From JBOGGX01 sp050744245 (GTDB lineage: Bacteria > Actinomycetota > Acidimicrobiia > Acidimicrobiales > JBOGGX01): a stretch of 20,599 nt of DNA. Position numbers and translations under genes: made by a program. The notes beneath the pieces are model-generated. The model ran no database searches. It was given only the letters and a program-made list of their open reading frames with translations, and was not told where the DNA came from. The stretch spans positions 1 to 20,599 of the forward strand of contig JBOGGX010000216.1 in NCBI GenBank assembly GCA_050744245.1, read 5' to 3'. Shown in pieces: positions 9,766-17,036 of this stretch (positions are counted from its first letter, which is position 1; every line of letters begins with the position of its first letter).

Positions 9766-9840
9766 CGGCTCGATGCGAGCGACGCAATGCCAGCGGAGGA
9801 GCGGCCAACGACGGGCTGCGTGGCCGGGGAACGCCGACAC
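9766..9840. repeat. 75-bp direct repeat, copy 1
   Basis: This copy begins CGGCTCGATGCGAGCGACG and ends GGGGAACGCCGACAC. It aligns without gaps to 9862-9936 with 6 mismatches in 75 positions (about 92% identity). The offset is 96 bp. The copies also share partly similar sequence just past the 3' end (a GTCACT). The repeat is non-coding as far as I can judge. Confidence 0.9.
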
Positions 9841-9861
9841 CGCCGTCACTGCCTGCACCCC

Positions 9862-9936
9862 CGGCTCGATGCGAGCGACGGAGCGCCAGCGGAGGAGCGG
9901 CCAAGGACGGCTTGCGTGGCCGGGGAACGCCGACAC
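9862..9936. repeat. 75-bp direct repeat, copy 2
   Basis: This is the second copy of the 9766-9840 unit, lying 4 bp from the murB stop codon (9941-9943). It contains the 11-mer GAGCGCCAGCG (9881-9891), which recurs in inverse orientation in the murE-mraY gap (16992-17002). That hints at a wider family of intergenic repeats in this genome. Confidence 0.9.
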
Positions 9937-9940
9937 CACG

Positions 9941-10831
9941 TCACTCCCCCACCTCCGGGAGCGGCTCGAACCCGACGAGATGGGTCTCCGGTTCGAGAAG
10001 GACGCCACAGCGCTGGGCGACCAGCCGGCGGACCTCGACCATGAGGGCGTACACGTCGTCGGCCCGACCGCCCGGGTCGGCGATCACGAAGTTGGCGTGC
10101 CTGGGCGAGACCTGGGCCGTGCCCACGCGCAGCCCCTTGGCCCCGGCCGCCTCGATCAGCCGGCCCGCGGCGTCGCCGGCCGGGTTGGTGAACACTGATC
10201 CCGTGTTCTGGCCCCCGGGCTGGTTGGCCCGCCGCCAGCGGACGATCTCGCCGATCTCGGCCTCGGCTGCGGCCCGGTCGCCGGCGGCCAGTTCCAGCCC
10301 GGCCTCGACCACCACCTCGTGGGCGGCCACCGCGGAACGCCGGTACCCGAGGTCCAGATCGGGCGGGGCCACGACCCGTTCGAGTCCGGTCCGCAGGTCG
10401 AACAACCGGGCCCGGCGCAGCGTGGCGGCCATGTCGGAGCCGTGACCACCCGCGTTCATGCGGACCGCACCGCCCATCGAGCCGGGCACCCCGACCGCCC
10501 ATTCGAACCCGGCCAGGCCGGCGGCCGCCGTCCGGCGGGCGACCACCGGCAGCCGGGCCGCGCCCCCCGAGGCCACGGCGGTGGCCTCGATGTCGATGCC
10601 GGCGAAGCCGTCGCCCAGGACGATGGCGAGCCCCGGGAACCCGGCCTCGGCCACCAGCAGGTTCGATCCGTTGCCAACGACCAGCACCGGCAGGTCTCGC
10701 GAACGGACCAGCTCGGAGGCGGCGCGGAGGTCGGCGGACGAGCCGGCCTCGACGAACCACGCCGCCGCGCCGCCGACCCGGTAGGTGGTGAGCACGCCGA
10801 TGGGCACGTCGCGCCGGACGAGGTCGCTCAC
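9941..10831 (-). CDS. murB: UDP-N-acetylenolpyruvoylglucosamine reductase MurB
   Basis: MurB is the FAD enzyme that reduces UDP-GlcNAc-enolpyruvate to UDP-MurNAc with NADPH, the second committed step of peptidoglycan precursor synthesis. The 296-residue protein has the FAD-binding motifs YRVGG (17-21), GNGSNLLV (53-60) and VGVPGSMGGAVRMNAGGHG (113-131). The substrate Arg lies in GYRRSA, the catalytic Ser212 in NTGSVFTNP, and the C-terminal catalytic Glu282 in EPETHLVGF. GTG 10831 overlaps the murC stop by 4 bp (GTGA), indicating translational coupling. Position between murC and ftsQ is normal for actinobacteria. Confidence 0.96.
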   Translation of the reverse strand: MSDLVRRDVPIGVLTTYRVGGAAAWFVEAGSSADLRAASELVRSRDLPVLVVGNGSNLLVAEAGFPGLAIVLGDGFAGIDIEATAVASGGAARLPVVARRTAAAGLAGFEWAVGVPGSMGGAVRMNAGGHGSDMAATLRRARLFDLRTGLERVVAPPDLDLGYRRSAVAAHEVVVEAGLELAAGDRAAAEAEIGEIVRWRRANQPGGQNTGSVFTNPAGDAAGRLIEAAGAKGLRVGTAQVSPRHANFVIADPGGRADDVYALMVEVRRLVAQRCGVLLEPETHLVGFEPLPEVGE

Positions 10832-12228
10832 GCGGCCCCGACCCCGCGGGTCCTGAGCGTTTCGATGAGCTCGTCGGGCAGTGTGGTCAGGTCGCCGGCG
10901 CCGAGGGTGAGGCACAGGTCGCCCGGCCTCAACCGGTTCAGAAGGTAGGGCGCCAGCTCGCGCCGGCGGGGCAGGTACGCCACCGGCGCCCACGGGTGGG
11001 CGTCGAGCACCACGTTGACGATGAGCTTCCCGGTGACCCCGGGCCTCGGCCTCTCCCCGGCGGCGTAGATGTCGGTGACCACCAGCTGATCGGCGCCGAC
11101 GAACGAGTCGGCGAACGTCGCCCACAGGGCGCCGGTGCGGCTGAACCGGTGGGGCTGGAACACGCACACGATGCGCTGCCAGCCCCCATCCGCGGCGGCG
11201 TCGATCGCCGCCGACACCTCGGTCGGCAGATGGGCGTAGTCGTCGACGAAGGTGACGCCCGCGGCCTCGCCCCTGAACTCGAAGCGGCGGGCCACGCCGG
11301 CGTAGTGCCCGAGCGCGGCCGCGGCCGACTCGAACGGGACCCCGAGCTCGAGCGCCATCGCCAGGGCGCCGGTGGCGTTGCGGGCGTTGTGGAGGCCGGG
11401 TACGGGCAGGCCGATCCGGCCCAGGGTGGCGCCGCGGCGTTCGACGGTGAACCGAACCCCGCTCCGGTCGGCAGCCACGTCGACCATGCGCACGTCCGCC
11501 CCGGCCGACGTCCCGTAGGTGACCGCGCCTCGCCGGACGGCCAGGACCGCGGACATCGGGTCGTCGATGCCGACCACGACCGGTCCTGGCACCTCGCTCA
11601 CGAAGCGCTCGAAGCCGGCCAGCAGGGTGTCGAAGTCGCCGTAGTGCTCGAGGTGGTCCGGCTCGATGTTGGTCACGATGGCGGCGTCGGCGCCCAGTTC
11701 GAGGAACGTGCCGTCGCTCTCGTCGGCCTCGACGACGAACCAGTCACCGGTGTCCCAGGCCGCGCCGGTGCCGATCTCGTTGACCTCCCCGCCGATGATG
11801 AACGACGGGCGCAGCCCGGCGGCCACGAGCACCAGGGCCAGCATCGACGACGTCGTGGTCTTGCCGTGGGTGCCGGCGACGGCCAGACAGCGGCGGGTAG
11901 CGGCCACCGCGGCGAGGATCTCGGCCCGGCGCAGCACGGGCAGCCCCAGCTCCTCTGCCGCCAGCACCTCGGGGTTGGTGCGCGGGATCGCGGTCGACAC
12001 CGCCACCACCTCGGCCCCGACCACCCGGTCCCTGTCGTGCCCGACCGACACGGCCACCCCCTGGGCCCGCAGCCGTTCGAGGTTGGCCGAGTCCTTGAGG
12101 TCGGTGCCGCTGACGACGTGCCCCATGGCGGCGAGCACACCGGCGATGGCGCTCATCCCCGAGCCACCTACACCGACGAGGTGGATTCGGCGGGGGCGGG
12201 AGAGGTCGACCTGAACCGGTTCAGGCAC
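10828..12228 (-). CDS. murC: UDP-N-acetylmuramate--L-alanine ligase MurC
   Basis: MurC adds L-Ala to UDP-MurNAc using ATP, the first of the four Mur ligase steps. The 466-residue product has the N-terminal Rossmann motif HLVGVGGSGMS (16-26), the ATP-binding GTHGKTTT (119-126), EADESDGTFL near 168, NIEPDHLEHY, HNARNATGALA, and DDYAHLPTEV near 315. The last usually reads DDYxHHPTE, so the second His is Leu here. The GTG at 12228 is preceded by GAGGAG (12241-12236) with 7 nt spacing and overlaps the murG end by 8 bp. Length matches the family. Confidence 0.97.
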   Translation of the reverse strand: MPEPVQVDLSRPRRIHLVGVGGSGMSAIAGVLAAMGHVVSGTDLKDSANLERLRAQGVAVSVGHDRDRVVGAEVVAVSTAIPRTNPEVLAAEELGLPVLRRAEILAAVAATRRCLAVAGTHGKTTTSSMLALVLVAAGLRPSFIIGGEVNEIGTGAAWDTGDWFVVEADESDGTFLELGADAAIVTNIEPDHLEHYGDFDTLLAGFERFVSEVPGPVVVGIDDPMSAVLAVRRGAVTYGTSAGADVRMVDVAADRSGVRFTVERRGATLGRIGLPVPGLHNARNATGALAMALELGVPFESAAAALGHYAGVARRFEFRGEAAGVTFVDDYAHLPTEVSAAIDAAADGGWQRIVCVFQPHRFSRTGALWATFADSFVGADQLVVTDIYAAGERPRPGVTGKLIVNVVLDAHPWAPVAYLPRRRELAPYLLNRLRPGDLCLTLGAGDLTTLPDELIETLRTRGVGAA

Positions 12229-13345
12229 GGGCGTGCTCCTCGACCAGATCGGCGACGCGCTGGGCCGCGTCGCGGCGGGCGAAGGCGCGGAGCGCGGTGG
12301 CCAGCCGTTCGAGCCGAGCCGCGTCGGACAGCAGGGCGTCGACCTCGGCGGCCAGCCGGCGACCGTCGAGCTCGGCGTCGGCGATCACGACCGCGGCGCC
12401 GGCCGCCTCGAGTTGACGGGCGTTGGCCGTCTGGTGGTCGCCGGTGACGTTCGGCGATGGGACGAGCACGGCGGGCAGCCCGACGGCGGCCAGCTCGAAG
12501 CAGGTGCTGGCGCCGGACCGGCACACGGCGAGGTCGGCTGCGGCCATGGCCCTGGGCAATTCGTGCTCGTAGCGCACCGGCTGATACTGGATGCCGCCGT
12601 CGGCGATCGTCGGCCGTGTGGCCTCGACGATGGCCCAGTCGCGATCGCCGACGACATGGCGCACGGCCAGGTCGGCGCGCCCGCTCCAACGGCCGACGGC
12701 GTCGACCGCGGCCTGATTGAGGCGCAGCGCGCCCAACGAGCCGCCGAACACGAGCACGACCCGACGGCCGGGCTCGATGCCGAGCTCGGACCGGGCGCGG
12801 GCGCGGTCACGGTCGCGGTCGACCGCCAGCACCTCGTCTCGCACCGGGTTGCCGGTGACCACCGCCCTGGGGAGCGCCGTACCGGGGAACGACACCGCGG
12901 CCGCCTTGGCGAACCGGGCGACGAGACGGTTGGCCGCGCCGGGCACCGCGTTCTGCTCGGCCACGACGATCGGTACCCGCCAGGCGGCGGCGGCCAGCGC
13001 CACCGGGACGCTGGCGTACCCGCCGAGGGCGACCACCACCTTGGGCCGGCGCCGGGCGACCAGGCCAAAGGTGGTGGTCGCGGCCCGCACCAGGCCGACG
13101 ACGGCCGTGAGGTTCTCCAGCGTGAACCGGCGCTGGATGCCCCGGCCCGGGAGAAGGACGAGTGGGAAGCCGGCCTCGGGCACCAGCTCCCTCTCCATGC
13201 CGCGGGCGCTTCCGACATAGTGGATCGTCGACATTGGATGGTCACGTTCGACGAGCGCCCGCGCGATGGCGAGCCCGGGGATCACGTGGCCGGCCGTGCC
13301 GCCCCCGGCGACGATGGCCCACGGCGGAGCATCGTCGTCCGTCAT
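12221..13345 (-). CDS. murG: Lipid II synthase MurG (GlcNAc transferase)
   Basis: MurG is the membrane-associated glycosyltransferase (GT28) that adds GlcNAc to lipid I to make lipid II. The 374-residue protein shows GGGTAGHVIPGLAIA (14-28), ALGGYASVPVALAA, EQNAVPGAANRLVARFA, GGSLGALRLNQ, and the UDP-GlcNAc-binding SGASTCFELAAVGLPAVLVP followed by DHQTANARQLE. The ATG at 13345 overlaps the ftsW stop (ATGA), so the two are coupled. Its 3' end overlaps murC by 8 bp. Confidence 0.97.
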   Translation of the reverse strand: MTDDDAPPWAIVAGGGTAGHVIPGLAIARALVERDHPMSTIHYVGSARGMERELVPEAGFPLVLLPGRGIQRRFTLENLTAVVGLVRAATTTFGLVARRRPKVVVALGGYASVPVALAAAAWRVPIVVAEQNAVPGAANRLVARFAKAAAVSFPGTALPRAVVTGNPVRDEVLAVDRDRDRARARSELGIEPGRRVVLVFGGSLGALRLNQAAVDAVGRWSGRADLAVRHVVGDRDWAIVEATRPTIADGGIQYQPVRYEHELPRAMAAADLAVCRSGASTCFELAAVGLPAVLVPSPNVTGDHQTANARQLEAAGAAVVIADAELDGRRLAAEVDALLSDAARLERLATALRAFARRDAAQRVADLVEEHARA

Positions 13346-14457
13346 CGGGTCCGGCGGGCCATGTTCATGAGGAGGCCGGCCGCGGCCATCGCCGCCACCA
13401 GCGACGAACCGCCGAAAGACACGAACGGTAGTGGGACGCCGGTGATGGGGAGGATGCCGATCACCGCGCCGATGTTGACGAAGGCCTGGGCGCAGAACCA
13501 CGTCGTGATCCCCGCCGCCAGCAGCCGGCCGAACGGGTCCGTGGCGTTCACCGCGGTTCGGATCCCGAGATAGCCGAGGGCGACGAACATCCCGACCACC
13601 AGGCTGGCCCCGACCAGGCCGAGCTCCTCCCCGATGATGGCGAAGATGAAGTCGGTGTGGGCGTAAGGCAGGAAGCCCCACTTGGCCCGGCTGGCGCCGA
13701 GCCCGACCCCGATCAGCCCACCGGAGGCCAGGCTCACCTGCGACTGGATGGTCTGGTAGCCGGTGTTGAGCGGGTCTGACCACGGGTCGACGAAGGCCAG
13801 CAGCCGGCGCCGCCGGTAGCCCTCGCCGAAGGCGAGCAGCGCGGCCCCGCCCGCGCCGGCCAGTCCATAGGTGGCCAGGGGCAGGCTGGGCACCCCCGCG
13901 GTGAACAGCATCCCGAACACGATCGCAGCCATGACGACCGTGGTCCCCAGGTTGGGTTGCAGGAGGATGGGCACGGCCAGGAGCGCGAACACCAGGAGCA
14001 CGGGGCGGATGGTCAACCTGGTGTCGTGCAGCCGCTGGCCTCGCCGGGCGAGCAGGTCGGCGACGAAGAGGATGAGGGCGAGCTTGGCGAACTCCGACGG
14101 CTGCACGGTGACCGCGCCGAGGTCGAGCCACCGGCTGGAGCCGTTGACCGTGACCCCGATCGACGGGAACAGGACAAGGACGAGCGCCACCACGGAGGCC
14201 CCGAGGAACGGCCCCGCGAACCGGCGCCAGCGGCGGTAGTCGATGCGGAGGGTGACGAACAGGACCACGGTGCCCACGGCCACCCAGAGCAGCTCGCGCT
14301 TGAAGTAGAACCACTGCGATCCGGTCTCCCGCAGGGCGATCACGCTCGAGGCCGACAGCACCATCACCATGCCGACAAGGTTGAGCACGGCGATGACGGC
14401 GAGCAGCAGCACCACCTCGCGTTTCGTGTCCCCCTGGTCCCGCCCTCCTGGTTTCAT
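13342..14457 (-). CDS. ftsW: Septal peptidoglycan glycosyltransferase FtsW (SEDS family)
   Basis: FtsW is the SEDS-family polymerase that joins lipid II into glycan strands at the septum, working with FtsI. The 371-residue protein is polytopic, with about ten hydrophobic segments. SEDS motifs are clear: VNGSSRWLDLG, QPSEFAKLALILFVADLLA, QPNLGTTVV, YQTIQSQVSLASGGLIGVGL, YAHTDFIFAIIGEELG (with the conserved Asp) and PFVSFGGSSL. ATG 14457 is chosen because the cytoplasmic N-terminus (MKPGGRDQGDTKREVV) is then of normal length, with GTGGGGG upstream. An in-frame extension to 14610 would overlap murD and lacks family character. A hairpin just upstream may mask the ribosome site. Confidence 0.95.
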   Translation of the reverse strand: MKPGGRDQGDTKREVVLLLAVIAVLNLVGMVMVLSASSVIALRETGSQWFYFKRELLWVAVGTVVLFVTLRIDYRRWRRFAGPFLGASVVALVLVLFPSIGVTVNGSSRWLDLGAVTVQPSEFAKLALILFVADLLARRGQRLHDTRLTIRPVLLVFALLAVPILLQPNLGTTVVMAAIVFGMLFTAGVPSLPLATYGLAGAGGAALLAFGEGYRRRRLLAFVDPWSDPLNTGYQTIQSQVSLASGGLIGVGLGASRAKWGFLPYAHTDFIFAIIGEELGLVGASLVVGMFVALGYLGIRTAVNATDPFGRLLAAGITTWFCAQAFVNIGAVIGILPITGVPLPFVSFGGSSLVAAMAAAGLLMNMARRTR

Positions 14458-14460
14458 CGC

Positions 14461-14489
14461 CCCCACGTCTCGTTTTTCGAGACCAGGGG
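14461..14489 (-). promoter_or_regulatory. Stem-loop over the ftsW ribosome site
   Basis: The plus strand reads CCCC-AC-GTCTCG-TTTTT-CGAGAC-CA-GGGG: a 6-bp inner stem (14467-14472 with 14478-14483), a 2x2 internal loop and a 4-bp outer stem (14461-14464 with 14486-14489). As RNA from the minus strand the loop is AAAAA and the 3' arm includes the GTGGGG that serves as the ftsW ribosome site. Pairing would hide it. No T-run follows, so a translational role is likelier than termination. Confidence 0.45.
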
Positions 14490-14519
14490 GCGACAGAACC
14501 CGAGATCCCCGGGCGGGGC

Positions 14520-15863
14520 TCACGTCCGGGCTCCGATGAGGTCGTGCACGGCGCGGGTGAAGTCGTCGCCCCGCTCGGCATAGGACCCGTACCGGTCGAA
14601 CGAGGCGCATCCGGGCGACAGCAGGACGGCGTCGCCCGGCCGGGCCAGGGCCCGGGCCCGGTCGACCGCGTCGTTCATCGACCCGGCGACGACCACGGGG
14701 CGCACGCCGGCGAAGGCCCGGTCGATCTCGCCGGCCGCCTCGCCGATGGCGACCACGGCCCGCACGCGGTCGGCGCCGGAGGCCAGCACCCCGAGATCGA
14801 GTCCCTTGTTGCGCCCGCCGGCGATGAGGACGACCGAATCGAAACCCCGCAGCGCGGCCAGCGTGGCATGGGGCGCCGTCGCCTTCGAGTCGTCGAAGAA
14901 CCGCACGCCGTCAGCTTCCCCAATCAGCGTCACCCTGTGGGGGAGTCCCGCAAACGAGCGCAGCGCGGTGCGCACACCGGCCGTCGTCGCCCCACCGGCC
15001 CGCGCCGTGGCCGACGCGGCCAGCGCGTTGGCGACGTCGTGAGGAAAGGCGCGCCACAACTCGTCGACCCCGGCCAGGTCCTCGCCGGCCGGTCCGATCA
15101 GTCGCCCGGCAGCCACCCGGTAGTCGCCGGCCTCGAGGCCGAAGGTGACGGGGCGGGCCGGCGCCCGGGCCAGGTGGCCGGCCACCACCGGGTCGTCGGC
15201 GTTGCCGATGGCGATCGCGTCGGCCGGCTGGTCGCGCCAGATCCTGGCCTTGGCCGCCTCGTAGTCCTCCACGGTGGCGTGGGCGTCAAGATGGTCGGGC
15301 CCGAAGTTGAGCCAGGTGGCGACGGCCGGCTCGAACCGGTCTGTGTGGGCCAGGCGGAACGACGAGGCCTCGACGACGAACACCTGGGGCGTCGGGTCCT
15401 GGATCGCCGTGACCAGCGGGACCTCGACGTTGCCCGCGACGACCGACCGAACCCCGGAGGCGGTGAGCATGGCGTCAACCCACGTGATGACGGTCGTCTT
15501 GCCGTCGGTGCCGGTGACCGCGACCACCGGGCGGGCGTCGAGCTCGCGGGCGAGGTCGAACTCGCTGCGGACCGGGACACCGTGGCGGCGGGCCCGGGCG
15601 AAGACCGGATGATGGTCGGGCACTCCTGGGCTTGGGTAGATCACATCGGCCGCGGCCACCATGGCGTCCAGCTCGCCCGGTCCGGTCGGTCCGATCACGT
15701 CGAGGCCGAGCCCGGCTGCGGCCGATCGAGCCGCCGGGGTCGGGTGGTCGTCGACCACGGCGACGGTGCCGCCCCTCCCGAGCTCGGCCACGGCGACGGC
15801 CTGATTGGTGACCGCGAACCCGACGAGCAGCGCCCGCCGGTCGCCGGAGCCGCCGGCGGTCAA
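14520..15863 (-). CDS. murD: UDP-N-acetylmuramoyl-L-alanine--D-glutamate ligase MurD
   Basis: MurD adds D-Glu to UDP-MurNAc-L-Ala with ATP. The 447-residue product has the ATP loop GTDGKTT (118-124; Asp where Asn is most usual), EASSFRLAHTDRFEP, LNFGPDHLDAH, HDVANALAA, DDSKATAPHATLAAL, AGGRNKGLDLG and the C-terminal LLSPGCASFDRYGSYAERG. Together these identify MurD rather than MurC/E/F. The start is TTG at 15863, overlapping the mraY stop (TTGA). No ATG or GTG fits before the N-terminal Rossmann strand (RRALLVGFAVTNQAVA). Confidence 0.95.
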   Translation of the reverse strand: MTAGGSGDRRALLVGFAVTNQAVAVAELGRGGTVAVVDDHPTPAARSAAAGLGLDVIGPTGPGELDAMVAAADVIYPSPGVPDHHPVFARARRHGVPVRSEFDLARELDARPVVAVTGTDGKTTVITWVDAMLTASGVRSVVAGNVEVPLVTAIQDPTPQVFVVEASSFRLAHTDRFEPAVATWLNFGPDHLDAHATVEDYEAAKARIWRDQPADAIAIGNADDPVVAGHLARAPARPVTFGLEAGDYRVAAGRLIGPAGEDLAGVDELWRAFPHDVANALAASATARAGGATTAGVRTALRSFAGLPHRVTLIGEADGVRFFDDSKATAPHATLAALRGFDSVVLIAGGRNKGLDLGVLASGADRVRAVVAIGEAAGEIDRAFAGVRPVVVAGSMNDAVDRARALARPGDAVLLSPGCASFDRYGSYAERGDDFTRAVHDLIGART

Positions 15864-16942
15864 TCCAGCGCCCCCGTGGTGATGAAGTCGGCGTAGTACA
15901 GGCCGAGCGCGATCCCCACGCCCAGCCCGGCGAGGAGCCAGAGCCGCACGATGACGGTCGGCTCGGGCCAGCCGCCGAGCTCGAAGTGGTGGTGGATGGG
16001 CGCCATACGGAACACCCGCCGGTGGAAGACCCTGAACGAGACGACCTGGATGATGACCGAGACGGTTTCGAGCACGAAGAGGCCGGCGATGATGGCCAGC
16101 AGCAGGATGGTGTTGGTCATGAGGGCCAGCGTGGCCATGGCCGTGCCGATCGCGAGCGATCCCGTGTCGCCCATGATGATGCGGGCCGGGTGGGCGTTCC
16201 ACCACAGGAACCCGATGCACGCTCCGACCATGGCCGCGGCGGCCACGGCGATGTCGAGCGCGTGGGCGATGTCGTAGATCTCCGGGTGCCGGAACGCCCA
16301 GAACGCGATCACGAGGAACGACACGAAGGCCAGCCCCGAAGAACCCGCGGCCAGGCCGTCGAGCCCGTCGGTGATGTTCGAAGCGTTCGCCGCGCCGAGG
16401 ATGAGGAGCACGGCCAGGACGGCCCACCCGACGGTGCCGAGGTCGACGCCGAGCGAGTCGAAGCGGGTGAACGAGAGCGTTGTGTGCAGCGAGCACGGCG
16501 CCAGCGGGTCGATCGGCGGTTCGCAGGCCGACGCCGAGCGCCCGACGAACAACGCCCCGACGGCGAACCCGGCGGCCACCAGGGTGAGGCCGACCATCTT
16601 GGCCGTCTTGTTCAGCCCGAGGTTGCGCTCCCTCGACACCTTGATCCAGTCGTCGACCAGCCCGACGGCGGCCGCCCCCACGATGGCGAGCATGATGAGC
16701 AGGCCGGACCGGGTGAAGACCAGCCCGCTGCGCACGTGGGCGACGGAGTACCCCAGCATGGCGGCCAGGACGATGGCGATGCCGCCCATGGTCGGCGTGC
16801 CCGCCTTGGTCATGTGGCCCTTGGGTCCCTCCTCCCTGATGGGCTGGCCGATCTGGCGGGCCCTGAGCAGGCGGATGAGGAACTGCGTGCCGATCAACGA
16901 CACGAACATGGCCAGGGCCGCAGCCAGGAACATGGCGATCAT
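15860..16942 (-). CDS. mraY: Phospho-N-acetylmuramoyl-pentapeptide transferase MraY
   Basis: MraY transfers phospho-MurNAc-pentapeptide to undecaprenyl phosphate, making lipid I. The 360-residue polytopic protein shows GPKGHMTKAGTPTMGG (39-54), the Asp pair in GLVDDWIKV (Asp97-Asp98), NASNITDGLDGLAAG, IIMGDTGSLAIG, and the cytoplasmic PIHHHFELGGWPEPTVIVR. ATG 16942 has AGAGGG about 7 nt upstream and gives a normal N-terminal helix; an in-frame upstream extension is Arg-rich and overlaps murE. A loop with two Cys (SACEPPIDPLAPCSLHTT) after the fourth hydrophobic stretch appears longer than in classical MraY. Unusually the gene follows murE directly, with no murF between. Confidence 0.97.
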   Translation of the reverse strand: MIAMFLAAALAMFVSLIGTQFLIRLLRARQIGQPIREEGPKGHMTKAGTPTMGGIAIVLAAMLGYSVAHVRSGLVFTRSGLLIMLAIVGAAAVGLVDDWIKVSRERNLGLNKTAKMVGLTLVAAGFAVGALFVGRSASACEPPIDPLAPCSLHTTLSFTRFDSLGVDLGTVGWAVLAVLLILGAANASNITDGLDGLAAGSSGLAFVSFLVIAFWAFRHPEIYDIAHALDIAVAAAAMVGACIGFLWWNAHPARIIMGDTGSLAIGTAMATLALMTNTILLLAIIAGLFVLETVSVIIQVVSFRVFHRRVFRMAPIHHHFELGGWPEPTVIVRLWLLAGLGVGIALGLYYADFITTGALD

Positions 16943-17036
16943 GCGGAATCCCTCTGGGGGCTGCGCCCCCAGACCCCATCGCCGGCCGGCTCGCTGGCGC
17001 TCCCTCGCCCGGCCCGCCTTCGCTCGCGACGCTCGC
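16943..17036. repeat. murE-mraY gap with perfect GC-rich hairpin (REP-like)
   Basis: The 94-bp gap lies where murF normally sits. It contains a perfect 9-bp inverted repeat, TCTGGGGGC and GCCCCCAGA, around a 3-nt loop (about 16951-16971). This lies against the mraY ribosome site, whose AGAGGG shares the end of the arm. The rest is a GCGAGCG-type low-complexity sequence including an 11-mer shared in inverse orientation with the murB-ftsQ repeats. By look it is an intergenic repeat element; genome copy number is unknown. Confidence 0.6.

Larger units (their letters stand above)
9665..9940. other. murB-ftsQ intergenic region rich in repeats and hairpins
   Basis: This 276-bp gap is the largest break within the cluster. 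From the murB side it holds two copies of a 75-bp direct repeat, a small dyad (GTCCACAAAGGAC, 9745-9757), a nested hairpin at 9714-9748, an A/T-richer stretch (about 9699-9713), and then the ftsQ ribosome site. I see no gene in it. Open frames run through the repeats in several directions, but none has a start signal or family resemblance. Confidence 0.7.

Noticed and set aside
9665..9904. An 80-codon N-terminal extension of FtsQ through the repeats
   Set aside because: It would encode two copies of AAPPLALRRSHRA from the intergenic repeats, with no family counterpart. ATG 9664 has a ribosome site and gives a normal FtsQ.
9766..9936. CRISPR array
   Set aside because: There are only two copies, the repeat is 75 bp with mismatches, and there is one 21-bp interval. 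No cas genes are near.
13346..14581. A long upstream extension of the murG frame through ftsW
   Set aside because: It is the shadow frame of ftsW. The murG ATG overlapping the ftsW stop gives a full-length MurG.
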